Assembly: GCA_001725155.1 (NCBI GenBank) | Contig: MEFP01000030.1 | Location: 1-64,000 of the forward strand | DNA: 64,000 bases | Direction: 5' to 3' | From: Lysobacteraceae bacterium SCN 69-320 | Lineage (GTDB): Bacteria; Pseudomonadota; Gammaproteobacteria; Xanthomonadales; Rhodanobacteraceae | Shown: positions 38,213-47,177 of the stretch, piece after piece | Layout of the letters: every line of letters starts with the position of its first letter | How positions within the stretch are numbered: position 1 is the first letter of the stretch | Translations under genes and position numbers: made by a program | The notes under the pieces: model-generated | Seen by the model: only the letters and a program-made list of their open reading frames with translations | What the model was told of the DNA's origin: nothing | Database searches by the model: none

Positions 38213-39464
38213 GCGCGGTCTCCGGTGCATTGCCGGCCAGCGCCGCGCAGTACTGCGCGATCAGCCACCAGAACAGCAGGCCCCACCAGGCCGAATAGAA
38301 CGCCAGATGGGTGTTCAGCGGAAACGTCATGGCGACGAGCGCGAGCGCCGGGGCGAACGCCGCAGTGCGCTGCGTCTCGCCGGCGCGGCGCCAGGCGCGC
38401 ACGGCGGCGGCGAAACCGGTCAGCCAGAGCAGCAGGCCTGCAGCGCCGGTCTCGCTGAGCACTTCGAGCACCCACTGGTGCGCATGCGCCGCGCCGCTGC
38501 CGTCGGGCTGCACGAACGCGTCGCCGGGCGTGGCGTATTCGGCATAGGCGTAACGGAAGCCGCGCACGCCGACGCCGTTGACCGGGTGGGCCTCGATCAT
38601 CGCGACGGAGGTCTGCCAGATCCGCGCACGGCCGGCCAGAGCGAAATCCACGTTGGCCTGGCTGCCGGACAGGGCCTGCAAGGTGCGCTGGATGCGCGCA
38701 TCGAACGCGGCCGAACCGTGCGCGGCCACCACCATGGCCGCCGCAAAGCCGGCCGCGAGCAGGGCCAGCGCCGCGGCGAAGCGCAGCGGCCGGCGCGTCT
38801 GCGTCCACAGCATCACGAGCGCGACCAGGCCGAAGGCGAACCAGCTCGCGCGCGAGCCGGCCAGCAATACCGGCACCAGCACGAGGATGAAGGCCGCGGC
38901 CAGCCCGCGCCAGCCCCAGCGGCGCTGCGCGACGATCAGCAGGAACGGCGACAAGGTCGCGAGCACCGGACCGAGCTTGAGGTTTTCGGCGCCGAACACG
39001 CCGCTGAGGCGTTCGGCCTCCGGCGCGCCGGCCAGGCTCCAGCCGGTCGCCGCCTGTATCCAGGCGTCGAGCAGCCAGAACCCGACGACGATGGCGACAC
39101 CGGTCTGCAGCGCCGCCTGGCGCAGCGGCGTGGTCGCCACGAGCAAGGCATACAGCCCCAGGGGCAGCAGCCGCAGCGCAGCGAGCACGGTGCCCCAGCT
39201 CTTGGCCGGGTTGACCGCATCCGGTGCCGAGATCGCCGCGGCGCCCGCATAGCAGGCCCACAGCGCGACGAACAGCGGCCAGCGCCCGCGCAGTTGCTCG
39301 CGCCGGGCCGGGTCCCGCAGCAGCATGAGGCAGCCCGCCAGGCAGAGCAGCGCGCCGAACTCGGCGCTGCGCCCGAACGGCAGCAGCAGCGCAACCGCCC
39401 AGAGCGGCAGCAGCGCGGCAGGAAACTCGGACGCGAGACGCTCGCGCAGCGACGGGATGCTCAT
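38205..39464 (-). CDS. waaL: O-antigen ligase/polymerase family membrane protein
   Basis: 419 aa from ATG 39464, about 10-12 membrane helices. It belongs to the Wzy_C superfamily. The periplasmic loop contains the conserved Arg and His positions: G-S-R-A-S-W near the middle, R-A-R-I-W with a following H-P-V-N-G-V-G-V-R-G, and A-H-A-H-Q-W-V-L-E-V-L-S-E-T-G. This is the pattern of O-antigen ligases that join O-chain to lipid A-core. A polymerase role cannot be excluded. It is in an LPS glycosyltransferase operon. A longer start at 39530 adds an unconvincing Arg-rich extension. Confidence 0.88.
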   Translation of the reverse strand: MSIPSLRERLASEFPAALLPLWAVALLLPFGRSAEFGALLCLAGCLMLLRDPARREQLRGRWPLFVALWACYAGAAAISAPDAVNPAKSWGTVLAALRLLPLGLYALLVATTPLRQAALQTGVAIVVGFWLLDAWIQAATGWSLAGAPEAERLSGVFGAENLKLGPVLATLSPFLLIVAQRRWGWRGLAAAFILVLVPVLLAGSRASWFAFGLVALVMLWTQTRRPLRFAAALALLAAGFAAAMVVAAHGSAAFDARIQRTLQALSGSQANVDFALAGRARIWQTSVAMIEAHPVNGVGVRGFRYAYAEYATPGDAFVQPDGSGAAHAHQWVLEVLSETGAAGLLLWLTGFAAAVRAWRRAGETQRTAAFAPALALVAMTFPLNTHLAFYSAWWGLLFWWLIAQYCAALAGNAPETAHA

Positions 39465-39744
39465 GCGGGGCGCGATCATAGCCCAGGCCGTGCGACGGCC
39501 GGACCGTCGCGTGGCGGCGTCCGGACTCATGCCAAGCGTCGGGCAGCCGCGCGCAACGCGGCTCGAGACGCTGCGGCGCGTGCCGATGGCGATGCGCCGG
39601 AACCAGCGCCTCGCGCGTTTCAGGAAGGCGGCGACGTACGCGACACGGCCCCCGAGCCCAGCGCCGCTGCGCGGGCCCCGCCGGCCGCCCCGGACCGGGG
39701 GTTCCCGCGACCAGGACGCGCACCGCTCCGAAGGGTTCCCGCGA

Positions 39745-40890
39745 TCAGCTCATCGCATAGGTCGAGCGCAGGCCGGCCGCATCGCCGCTGACCAGGGCCT
39801 GGTACAGCGCCAGGGTCGCGCGCTGCATGTCGGCGAGCTGATAGCGCTTCAGCGGCGGAATCGCCGGCGCCAGACGCAGCAGCTCGGCGGCACGTTCGAC
39901 GAGGCGGCCGAGATCGGCGAACGGCACGCGGCCGGACGGATACAGCTCGGTCAGCAGTTCGCCGACGCCGCCGTGGGCATAGCCGAGCACCGGCCGGCAC
40001 AGCGCCAGTGCTTCGATGACGGTGCGGCCGAACGCCTCGGGCTTGTTCGACAGCTGCAGCACCAGCGCGCTGGCCGCGTAGACGTCGCGCACGTCGGAGC
40101 GCGGCGCGGCGAACACGACGTCGTCGGCGACGCCGCGCTCCTCGGCCAGCCGCTGCAGCTCGGCGACGTAGTTGCCGCGCGTGGGATCGACCACACCGAG
40201 CAGCAGCAGCCGCGTCGCAATGCCGCGCGTCTTCAGCGCGGCGACGAGCTCGATCGCGTCCGCATGGCCCTTGAGCCGCGTGCCGCGGCCCGGCAGGGTC
40301 AGCAGCGGCGCGCCGCGCAGGCGCGGATAGTCGGCATAGAACGCCCGCAGCCATTCCTCGTCGGGCCGGTGGCCGTAAGGGAATTCGTCGAGGTCGATGC
40401 CGCGCGGAATCACCACGATGCGTTCGGGATCTATCTCGTAGTGGCTGATCAGATAGTCGCGCACCGTATGCGAGACGGCGATGACGCGCTCGCCTCGCGT
40501 CATGATCGCGCTGTAGCGGCCCGGCGAATTGAGGCCATGGGCCGTCGTCACGAAATGCGTGGAGGCCGGCCCTCCCTTCAGCGCGAAATGGGCCAGCCAG
40601 GCCGGCAGGCGCGAGCGCGCATGCACGATGTCGGGCTTGAGCGCATTGAACAGGCTGCGCAGTCCGGAGACGTGCCGCAGGGTCAGCAGCGACTTGGCGC
40701 CGATGGAGCGCTGAATGTGTTCGCTGCCCTGAGCCAGCAAGGTCGGCACGAGGCGCCCGCCGGCGGAAACGACGATGGAACGGTGGCCCGCGGCGACGAG
40801 CGCGGCGCCGACTTCGAGCGCGGAACGCTCGACCCCGCCCGTTTCCAGGGCGGGAACGAGCTGCACGACCGTGAGCCGGCGCCCCTGCAC
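39745..40890 (-). CDS. Family 4 glycosyltransferase
   Basis: 381 aa, GT-B fold. The N-terminal domain has V-P-A-L-E-T-G-G-V-E-R-S-A-L-E-V, typical of LPS and polysaccharide GT4 enzymes, and R-S-R-L-P-A-W. The donor domain contains P-G-R-G-T-R-L-K-G and P-E-A-F-G-R-T-V-I-E-A-L-A (the E-x7-E region, about 297-305). It probably transfers a sugar in LPS core or O-antigen assembly; donor and acceptor are unknown. The 280 bp between this gene and waaL show no gene or clear signal. The zf-CHCC gene lies 10 bp upstream on the same strand. Confidence 0.92.
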   Translation of the reverse strand: MQGRRLTVVQLVPALETGGVERSALEVGAALVAAGHRSIVVSAGGRLVPTLLAQGSEHIQRSIGAKSLLTLRHVSGLRSLFNALKPDIVHARSRLPAWLAHFALKGGPASTHFVTTAHGLNSPGRYSAIMTRGERVIAVSHTVRDYLISHYEIDPERIVVIPRGIDLDEFPYGHRPDEEWLRAFYADYPRLRGAPLLTLPGRGTRLKGHADAIELVAALKTRGIATRLLLLGVVDPTRGNYVAELQRLAEERGVADDVVFAAPRSDVRDVYAASALVLQLSNKPEAFGRTVIEALALCRPVLGYAHGGVGELLTELYPSGRVPFADLGRLVERAAELLRLAPAIPPLKRYQLADMQRATLALYQALVSGDAAGLRSTYAMS

Positions 40891-40900
40891 GGACCGGAAA

Positions 40901-41110
40901 TCAGGCTTTCAGCACGTAGCGCGCACCGCAGTACGCGCAGACTGACTCGCCGCCCTCTTCCTCGATCGGAAGATAGACCTTGGGATGCGAGTTCCACAGG
41001 CTCATGCCGGGCATGGGACAGGACAAGGGCAGGTCCGCCTGCGTCACTTCGTAACGGTTCTCGGCATTGGCGGGAATCGTGTTCGCCGCCGCTGGATTGG
41101 TTCTGGCCAT
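40901..41110 (-). CDS. zf-CHCC zinc-finger domain protein
   Basis: 69 aa. The last half carries one C, one H and a C-x-x-C pair: L-S-C-P-M-P, N-S-H-P-K-V-Y-L and C-A-Y-C-G-A-R-Y-V-L. This is the CHCC zinc-finger arrangement also seen in the mitochondrial complex I subunit NDUFS6. Bacterial members are short and of unsettled role. It begins the leftward LPS glycosyltransferase group, which may be only a positional association. Confidence 0.9.
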   Translation of the reverse strand: MARTNPAAANTIPANAENRYEVTQADLPLSCPMPGMSLWNSHPKVYLPIEEEGGESVCAYCGARYVLKA

Positions 41111-41306
41111 GGGAATTCCGGGAAATCGCGAGAGCAGGCAAGTCTAGCAGCTCAGATCCTGTGAACGGATGCACGCTTTGTGCCGGTAATCGCGCACACC
41201 GGCCCTGCGACCCCGGCGTCGCCCGTGGGTTCCCGTACAGGGCTAGAATCGCCGTGTTTGCGCCGGTGGCCCGCGCGCGCCACCAACGATGGATTCGGGA
41301 GGATTG

Positions 41307-41894
41307 ATGGATATCAACAAGCTGGTCGAACGCGTGAAGAACATTCTGCTGACGCCGAAGACCGAATGGCCGGTCATCGCGCAGGAACAGACCGACGTGG
41401 CCAAGCTGTATACCGGCTACATCATGATTCTCGCGGCAATACCGGCCGTCTTCGGCTTCCTCAGCAGCATCGCCTTCAGCCGGGTCGGCTTCGGCCTGAA
41501 TCTCGGCGTGCTGATCCTGAGCTACGCGTTCAGCCTCGGCCTGGTCTTCGTCATCGCGCTGATCATTGATGCGCTCGCGCCGACCTTCGGCGCGGAGAAG
41601 AACCAGATCCAGGCGCTGAAGACGGTGGCCTACGCCTACACTCCGAGCTGGGTGGCCGGCGTGTTCCTGATCATTCCGGTTCTCGGCTGGCTCATCGCGC
41701 TGGCCGGCGGCATCTATTCGCTCGTGCAGCTGTACTTCGCCCTGCCGCACACGATGAAGTCGCCGCCGGAAAAGACCGGCGGCTACTTCGCCGTGGTCCT
41801 GGTCTGCGCCGTGGTCATTTCCTGGATACTCGGCATGATCGTCGCCGGCATCACGATAGGCTCGGCGATCAGCGCCGCGGCCCTGCACGGCTGA
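41307..41894 (+). CDS. Yip1-domain membrane protein
   Basis: 195 aa. It opens K-L-V-E-R-V-K-N-I-L-L-T-P-K-T-E-W-P-V-I, typical of bacterial Yip1 proteins, and has five membrane helices (near 38-55, 67-90, 112-140, 150-160 and 165-190) with T-V-A-Y-A-Y-T-P-S-W between them. Function in bacteria is unknown. Start 41307 is placed by GGGAGG just upstream; ATG 41289 would add six residues. A perfect hairpin separates it from the convergent tyrosinase gene. Confidence 0.88.
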   Translation: MDINKLVERVKNILLTPKTEWPVIAQEQTDVAKLYTGYIMILAAIPAVFGFLSSIAFSRVGFGLNLGVLILSYAFSLGLVFVIALIIDALAPTFGAEKNQIQALKTVAYAYTPSWVAGVFLIIPVLGWLIALAGGIYSLVQLYFALPHTMKSPPEKTGGYFAVVLVCAVVISWILGMIVAGITIGSAISAAALHG

Positions 41895-41900
41895 TGCAAT

Positions 41901-41935
41901 CCGCCATGCCGGGCGCGCGGCGCCCGGCATGGCGG
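41901..41935. terminator. 15-bp perfect hairpin between convergent Yip1 and tyrosinase genes
   Basis: CCGCCATGCCGGGCG pairs with its exact complement at 41921-41935 around a 5-nt loop. No T-tract on either side. Confidence 0.65.
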
Positions 41936-41940
41936 CAGTT

Positions 41941-43413
41941 TCACTGCACCTGCAACTCGATGTCACCGACCACCGGCTTGGCCGCCGCCGCAGGCTCGCC
42001 GGCCGGGGCGATGGTCACGCTGGGCCTGTCGCTGAGCGTCTTGCCGGCGCCCAGACGCCGCACGAGATCGGTCACGTCGAAGCTGAAGAACTTGTCCTCG
42101 CCGCCGCCGTGGCCGGCGTGCTCGCCGTCGCCATGGTCGAGCTTGAGCGCGTCGAAAAACGAGAACGTGCCGACGTGGTACTCGGCACCCTTCTCCGGCG
42201 CCACCTTTTCCGGCAACTCCAGATAGACGTGATACAGCACCTCGGGCTGGGTCTGGGCTTCCAGGCCGCGCAGCACGAGGAACACGCGCTGCTCCTTGGG
42301 CGCGGCCTGCAGGCGCCGCGTCAGCGGCTCGGCCGCCTCGACGCCGCTCTGCAGCTGCACGCGCACCGGCTTGCCTTCGAGCGAGACGCCAGTGCCGACG
42401 CGCGCGGCCTGCTGCGGCTTGCGCCTGCCGATGTCGCCGGCCGTCGCGGCCAGCATCTTGCCGGGCTTGGGTTCCAGCCGGTCGTAGGAATAGCCGAGCT
42501 TGGCGATGTCGAAATAGTCCGACACCTTGGCCACGACGCGATTGCCCCTGATGTCGGCGAAGACGAAGGTGTCGTCGTTCCACGGCGCGCTCGGATTGGT
42601 GCCGCCGTTCGCATTCCAGCTCGCCCAGAGGCGGTCGATGTTGCAGTGGTGCAGCCAGAAGATCGGATCGCGCGCGGCCCAGGGCACGGCGCCCATGTTC
42701 TGCGTATTGCCGGTCAGCACGTGCACGTTGCCATGCAGGCCCGAATCCAGCGCGAGGCAGAAGCCCTGCACGGCGCCGCTCTGCGAATACTGCGTCTGCT
42801 TCAGCGCCGACAGGCCCAGCGGATCGCCGGACTGGCCCTGGTCTATGGGCTTGCCGTCATTGGCCAGCGAGTTGCGTTCGGCGATGTACAGCGGGCCGAA
42901 GGTCGGATCATCCTTCTTGCGGAACGGATCGGGCAGCACGCCGTGGGTCGGGCCGCTGGCCGAGTAGTTCCAGTACGGCAGGGTGAAGTCGTCGCGCTTG
43001 CTGACCGCGCGGATGATGTCCTCGAAGAACAGCACATACATGCGGTGCCAGGGCAGGAACAGGTTTTCGTTCTGGCCGCTGTGCGCCTGGCAGGTGTTCC
43101 ACATGGCCTGGGCCAGCTCCTTGTGCGGGCTGGGCGCGCTGCCGAAGATGCGCTGGATCTCGGCGCTCTTGCTGGTCGAGCTCTTGACGAAGTGGGTGTA
43201 CCACTGGAAGGTCCAGTTGCTCGGATCGGTGCCCTCGAGGCCCTGCATGGCCTTCACCGCGGCGGCATAGATCTTGAGCATCTCCTCGCCCTTGGCGCTG
43301 CGCGCGTCGTAGCGTATGCGCGGCGCCCCGGCGCCGACGCGGTTCATGAGCCACAGCGACAGCGGAATGGCGGCAACGCCGCGGACGAAGTCGCGGCGGG
43401 AAATCGTAGTCAT
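41941..43413 (-). CDS. Tat-exported tyrosinase/polyphenol oxidase with plant-like C-terminal domains
   Basis: 490 aa. Di-copper oxidase of phenols. A Tat signal (S-R-R-D-F-V-R-G, residues 5-12) indicates export in folded form. The CuA site is H74 (W-Y-T-H-F), H111 and H123 (P-W-H-R-M-Y), with C108 near the second His as in plant enzymes. CuB is H227/H231 (G-L-H-G-N-V-H) and the H255/H256 pair (F-W-L-H-H-C-N-I-D-R-L-W). Residues about 280-310 (D-T-F-V-F-A-D-I ... F-D-I-A-K-L-G-Y-S-Y) resemble the plant DWL domain. Residues 345-490 resemble the KFDV domain, with a His-rich loop (427-435) and V-T-D-L-V-R-R-L. The lipoprotein gene upstream matches this last domain. Confidence 0.92.
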   Translation of the reverse strand: MTTISRRDFVRGVAAIPLSLWLMNRVGAGAPRIRYDARSAKGEEMLKIYAAAVKAMQGLEGTDPSNWTFQWYTHFVKSSTSKSAEIQRIFGSAPSPHKELAQAMWNTCQAHSGQNENLFLPWHRMYVLFFEDIIRAVSKRDDFTLPYWNYSASGPTHGVLPDPFRKKDDPTFGPLYIAERNSLANDGKPIDQGQSGDPLGLSALKQTQYSQSGAVQGFCLALDSGLHGNVHVLTGNTQNMGAVPWAARDPIFWLHHCNIDRLWASWNANGGTNPSAPWNDDTFVFADIRGNRVVAKVSDYFDIAKLGYSYDRLEPKPGKMLAATAGDIGRRKPQQAARVGTGVSLEGKPVRVQLQSGVEAAEPLTRRLQAAPKEQRVFLVLRGLEAQTQPEVLYHVYLELPEKVAPEKGAEYHVGTFSFFDALKLDHGDGEHAGHGGGEDKFFSFDVTDLVRRLGAGKTLSDRPSVTIAPAGEPAAAAKPVVGDIELQVQ

Positions 43414-43673
43414 GGCGTTATCCCCAAAAAATGGTCCGAACCCTTGTGCGCAGCGCGGCTCGTGCCTGGCTGCGTTTCCCACAACCGCGCCGGATGCCCG
43501 CATCGCAGGCATCCGGCCGCCCCTTACCCGAGAGAACCCCGACAGCCGACGCGGCGCCGGCTCCTGCGAAGCTCCCGTATACCGCATCGGCAAATACTGA
43601 AAAACGCCACAGGTATACACCCGGCCGCCGCAGGCTTCAATACGCCGCGCCGTTCCGGCGCGTACGCGGCCGG

Positions 43674-44195
43674 CTATTGCACGAGCAGGGCGATGCGGCC
43701 TATCTCGACCCTCGCATCGGGCGCGGCGGCCGGATCGGGGGACAGGCGCACGGACAGGGCGCCGCGGCCGGCCAGTTCGCGCAGTGCCGCGGTGACGATG
43801 AAGCTGCGCTGGGCCGTCGCGCCCTCGGCATGGGCGACGCCGAAGACGTTGAAGCTGCCGACGATCCGGGCAGGCGGCCGCGCATCGGCGGCGACCAGCT
43901 CGACCTGGTACAGACTGCCGGGATCGCCGATCACGCGCAGGCCGTCGAGCAGCAGGTAGACCTCGTGCCCCGGCGCGAGCGCACCGACCTTGGCCAGGAG
44001 GTCACTGCCGGCCGGGGTCAGCGCGACCGTCACCGGCGTGCGCTCCAGCCGGACAGGAGCCGCAGCAGCGGCCAGCAGCTCGGTGGACGGCGGACTCGGC
44101 GACATGGCACATCCCTCGGCGACGAACAGACCGGCCAGCGCCAGCAGGAGCAGGCGGACCCCATGGAGCGGACGCGAACGGACGACGGTTGGCAT
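43674..44195 (-). CDS. Lipoprotein resembling the free C-terminal domain of the adjacent tyrosinase
   Basis: 173 aa. Signal peptide with lipobox V-A-E-G-C (Cys29), so membrane-anchored in the envelope. The mature part aligns by eye along its length with residues ~345-490 of the tyrosinase encoded 260 bp downstream. Matched pairs: L-E-R-T-P-V-T-V-A-L to L-E-G-K-P-V-R-V-Q-L; V-Y-L-L-L-D-G-L to V-F-L-V-L-R-G-L; L-Y-Q-V-E-L to L-Y-H-V-Y-L; V-G-S-F-N-V-F to V-G-T-F-S-F-F; I-G-R-I-A-L-L-V-Q to V-G-D-I-E-L-Q-V-Q at both C-termini. The His-rich loop is absent. GGAGAG precedes ATG 44195. A role as anchor, shield or copper helper for the oxidase is inference. Confidence 0.8.
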   Translation of the reverse strand: MPTVVRSRPLHGVRLLLLALAGLFVAEGCAMSPSPPSTELLAAAAAPVRLERTPVTVALTPAGSDLLAKVGALAPGHEVYLLLDGLRVIGDPGSLYQVELVAADARPPARIVGSFNVFGVAHAEGATAQRSFIVTAALRELAGRGALSVRLSPDPAAAPDARVEIGRIALLVQ

Positions 44196-44384
44196 GGCAA
44201 CTCTCCGGACGGCGGTGGTGGCGCAGCGGTCGAGTCCGCCGCGCGACCGGACACGGCATCGGCGCATTTTTCCGGCCGTCGTCTGAGACCGCAAACGCCG
44301 GCTTCGGTTTGCGCGTGGACAAGCGCCCGTGTGCGCCGGTAAAAAGGCGCGGTATCGGCGCTATCCGTCGGGGAGGCGGATTAC

Positions 44385-45065
44385 ATGATCTACGTGCTGT
44401 TCGTCGCGCTGGTGCTCGCCGCGCTGGCGGCCGTCCTGGTCGGGCTCGGTGTATGGCTGGGGCAGCGTGGCAAGCGCCCGTCGGCGGCCACGCGCGCGCA
44501 CGGCTATCGCGGCGACGAGGTCGACGACGACCTGCGCAACGTCTTCATCGCCGAGGTCAAGTCGGAAATCGGCAATCTGCGGCGCAACCTCATGCTCTGG
44601 AAGGCCGCGCCGGCCAACCTGGCGCGGCTGATGCCGCTGCGCCGCTCCTTTCACACGCTCAAGGGCAGCAGCCGCATGGTCGGAGTGCCGGCCCTCGGCG
44701 ACTTCAATGCGCGCTTCGAACGCCTGCTCGACCGCGTCATCGACAAGTCGCTGGCGCCCGACGCGGCCGTCGTCGCCGTGGTCGAACAGGCCGTCGCGGC
44801 ACTGCCCGAGCTGCTGGCCCAGTTCGAGGGCCAGCGCACGCCGCGGGCCGACATCGCCGCGATCATGAAAACCGCCGACCGGCTGATCAAGAGTGAGCGC
44901 GCCGTCGTGCGCCCGCTGCGCAGCGGCGACGCGACCGACAGCCTGCCGACGGCCGGCGCCGCGGCCCAGGCCGTGCGCGCGGTGCGCAGCGCCGCCACGC
45001 CGCCGCCGCCGCGCAGCAGCGCCGCCGAAGCCCCGCGCCGTGACGACGACACGACGCCCCACTGA
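44385..45065 (+). CDS. Membrane-anchored HPt (histidine phosphotransfer) protein
   Basis: 226 aa. One N-terminal helix (2-26), then an HPt four-helix bundle whose phosphorylatable His lies in R-R-S-F-H-T-L-K-G-S-S-R-M-V-G (His near residue 90), followed by L-G-D-F-N-A-R-F-E-R-L-L-D-R. The segment resembles HPt modules of ChpA/PilL-type chemotaxis kinases. The C-terminal 50 residues are Ala/Pro-rich and probably disordered. No kinase or receiver gene is adjacent, so it would serve a phosphorelay encoded elsewhere. GGGGAGG precedes the ATG. Confidence 0.88.
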   Translation: MIYVLFVALVLAALAAVLVGLGVWLGQRGKRPSAATRAHGYRGDEVDDDLRNVFIAEVKSEIGNLRRNLMLWKAAPANLARLMPLRRSFHTLKGSSRMVGVPALGDFNARFERLLDRVIDKSLAPDAAVVAVVEQAVAALPELLAQFEGQRTPRADIAAIMKTADRLIKSERAVVRPLRSGDATDSLPTAGAAAQAVRAVRSAATPPPPRSSAAEAPRRDDDTTPH

Positions 45066-45125
45066 CCGGCGGCGCAACCCGCCGTGGCGCGCAGGCATCC
45101 AAGCCGGCGCCCAACGGAGCCCGCC

Positions 45126-46613
45126 ATGCTCGCCACCGTGTTCCTGACCACCGTGCTGGCTGCCGCACCCGCGCGCAGCCCGGCCACCGCCGACGACTGG
45201 CTGATCACCGGCGTCACCGTGATACCGACCGATACGGAGGAGGTCTGGCCACAGCGCGACGTGCGCATCCGGGACGGCCGGATCGCCTCGATCGAAGCAG
45301 CCGCGCCGAAGCCGCGCGCCCGCGGCGCGACGATCATCGACGGTCGCGGCAAGTTTCTCGTACCCGGCTTCGTCGACGCGCATGTGCACATTGCGACCGA
45401 AGCAGCAATCCATGCACGCCGTGATCCGGTCCTGGCCACGCTGCCGTTTCCGGAGGATCGCAGCTACGAACGGCAGATCCTGCTGAGCTTCCTCAAGGCC
45501 GGCGTCACCGGCGCGGCCAATCTCGGCGGCAATGCGGCCGGCGACGCGGCATTGCTGCAACTGCGCGACGACGTCGCCGCCGGGCGCCTCGCCGGTCCGC
45601 AACTGTTCGTCGGCAAACGCATCGACGGTCCGCGCGACCATGTCGCCGATGCGCCCGACACGCCGGCACCGGCCTCGACACCGGAGGCACCGACCACGCC
45701 GGCCGACGGCGCTGCCGCGGTACGCGAGGCCGCGCGGCGCGGCTACGATTTCATCAAGCCCTACCAGTTCCTCGATCGCGAGACCTATCGCGCGATCGTC
45801 GACACGGCGCAGGCGCTGCGCCTGCCGACCACGGGTCATCTGCCCGAGCTCGACTGCGCGATCTGCGCCGACCGCGCCTTCGTGTTCGCACATCCGATGA
45901 CCAACATCGCCCATGCGGAAGAACTCGCGCGCTATGCGCAGACCAGCGACCTGTCCGCCGCCGACGTCGATGCGCTGACCGAGGCCGTGGTCCGCGCGCG
46001 CAGCGGCGTGACGCCGACCCTGATCACCTTGAAGACCATCGTGCTGCAGTATCGCGAGCATCAGGCGCCGGCCGTGCCGGCGGGCTGGGAAACGCTCGTC
46101 GATCCGCTGACGCAGCGCGACTGGCAGCCGCCGCGCAATCGCTATCTGAGCGCGGAGTTCCGCGCGCAGCCCGGAATGGAGCGACTGCCCGCGGCCTACG
46201 ATTTCGCGCGTGTGCTGACGCGGGCGCTGTGGAAGCGCGCCGTGCCGCTGACGACCGGCACCGACGCGCTCATGCCGGGCCTGCTCTACGGTGCATCGCT
46301 GCAGCAGGAAATGCGCGAACTGCACGCGATCGGAATGAGCCCTCTGGAAGTGCTTCGCGCCGCGTCGCTGAATGCGCGGCGTCTGTTCGCCGCATCTGCC
46401 GGCAGCGGCGCCGTGCGCCGCGGACAACGCGCCGATCTCGTGCTGCTCGATGCCGATCCGCTGGCCGACATCGACAACGCGGCGCGGATTGCCGGCGTGT
46501 TCGTCGCCGGCCGCTGGCTACCGATCACGCGGATCGACGCCGAGCTGGCGGACCTTGCCGCGCGCAACGCGACCTTGGAGTCGGTGCTGCGCGCGGCGGA
46601 TGCGGTCCGCTGA
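45126..46613 (+). CDS. Exported amidohydrolase (metal-dependent)
   Basis: 495 aa from ATG 45126. A signal-like N-terminus (L-A-T-V-F-L-T-T-V-L-A-A-A-P-A) points to the periplasm. Amidohydrolase superfamily: D-A-H-V-H-I is the first metal pair (about 85-90), K-P-Y-Q-F-L carries the position of the bridging Lys, G-H-L-P-E-L the next His, H-P-M-T-N-I-A-H another, and T-T-G-T-D-A-L the terminal Asp. The end (G-A-V-R-R-G-Q-R-A-D-L-V-L-L-D-A-D-P-L) is the usual beta-sandwich return. It looks like the imidazolonepropionase-like/prolidase-type exported group. Substrate unknown. Convergent with the XRE-type gene. Confidence 0.88.
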   Translation: MLATVFLTTVLAAAPARSPATADDWLITGVTVIPTDTEEVWPQRDVRIRDGRIASIEAAAPKPRARGATIIDGRGKFLVPGFVDAHVHIATEAAIHARRDPVLATLPFPEDRSYERQILLSFLKAGVTGAANLGGNAAGDAALLQLRDDVAAGRLAGPQLFVGKRIDGPRDHVADAPDTPAPASTPEAPTTPADGAAAVREAARRGYDFIKPYQFLDRETYRAIVDTAQALRLPTTGHLPELDCAICADRAFVFAHPMTNIAHAEELARYAQTSDLSAADVDALTEAVVRARSGVTPTLITLKTIVLQYREHQAPAVPAGWETLVDPLTQRDWQPPRNRYLSAEFRAQPGMERLPAAYDFARVLTRALWKRAVPLTTGTDALMPGLLYGASLQQEMRELHAIGMSPLEVLRAASLNARRLFAASAGSGAVRRGQRADLVLLDADPLADIDNAARIAGVFVAGRWLPITRIDAELADLAARNATLESVLRAADAVR

Positions 46614-46616
46614 ACC

Positions 46617-47177
46617 TCAGGCTTCGACCGCGGTGTCGGCGGTCGCCGACTTGCGCGGACGGCGCGTCCGCGAGGGCTTGGCTTCCGCCGCCTTGCGCGG
46701 CTTGCGCGGACGCTTCGGTGCGGCGGCTTCTTCGACCGCCTCGACGGCTTCGCCGCCGAGGCGTGCGCGCACCGCCTTCTTGCCGAGCTTGCGCAATTCG
46801 GCGAGCTGGGCCAGCTGCGCCGCGCGCGGCGTGGATTTCTTCTGTTCCCAGTTGTAGACCGACTGACCCGTGACGCCGAGCAGGCTGGCCAGTTCCGCCG
46901 CCGACAGCCCCAGGCGCACGCGCAGCGATTTGAGCCCCTTGGGCACGAAGCGCGTCTGCTTTTCGGGCGCATCGGCCGTCTCGTCCTTGGCGACCTTGCC
47001 GCCGCGCTTGGCGAGGGCCACGGAGCGACGCTCGGATTCCTGCAGCTTGCGCTTGAGCGCGGCGATCTCCTTGCGATAAGCCGCGGACGCCTTGCGCAGC
47101 GGCTCCAGATGCTTGCGCATTTCCTTGCGGCAAAGACGGGAAATCTCATCCCTGAAAGCTGTCGCGATGTTCGGCAT
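46617..47177 (-). CDS. XRE-type DNA-binding protein with basic C-terminal tail
   Basis: 186 aa from ATG 47177. An N-terminal coiled coil (I-S-R-L-C-R-K-E-M-R-K ... E-I-A-A-L-K-R-K-L-Q-E-S-E) is followed by a helix-turn-helix (L-R-V-R-L-G-L-S-A-A-E-L-A-S-L-L-G-V-T with Q-S-V-Y-N-W-E, about 88-115). A tail of Lys/Pro/Ala/Arg repeats recalls histone-like proteins. The same layout occurs widely in Xanthomonadales and related bacteria. A minus-strand -35 GAGACA, 18-bp spacer and -10 TACTAT lie upstream among three ACGT repeats. Regulatory targets are unknown. Confidence 0.85.
   Translation of the reverse strand: MPNIATAFRDEISRLCRKEMRKHLEPLRKASAAYRKEIAALKRKLQESERRSVALAKRGGKVAKDETADAPEKQTRFVPKGLKSLRVRLGLSAAELASLLGVTGQSVYNWEQKKSTPRAAQLAQLAELRKLGKKAVRARLGGEAVEAVEEAAAPKRPRKPRKAAEAKPSRTRRPRKSATADTAVEA

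Noticed and set aside
39465-39744. Possible extra gene between waaL and the GT4 gene
   Set aside because: Frames through this 280-bp gap are Arg/Ala/Pro-rich shadows without start signals or recognisable domains.
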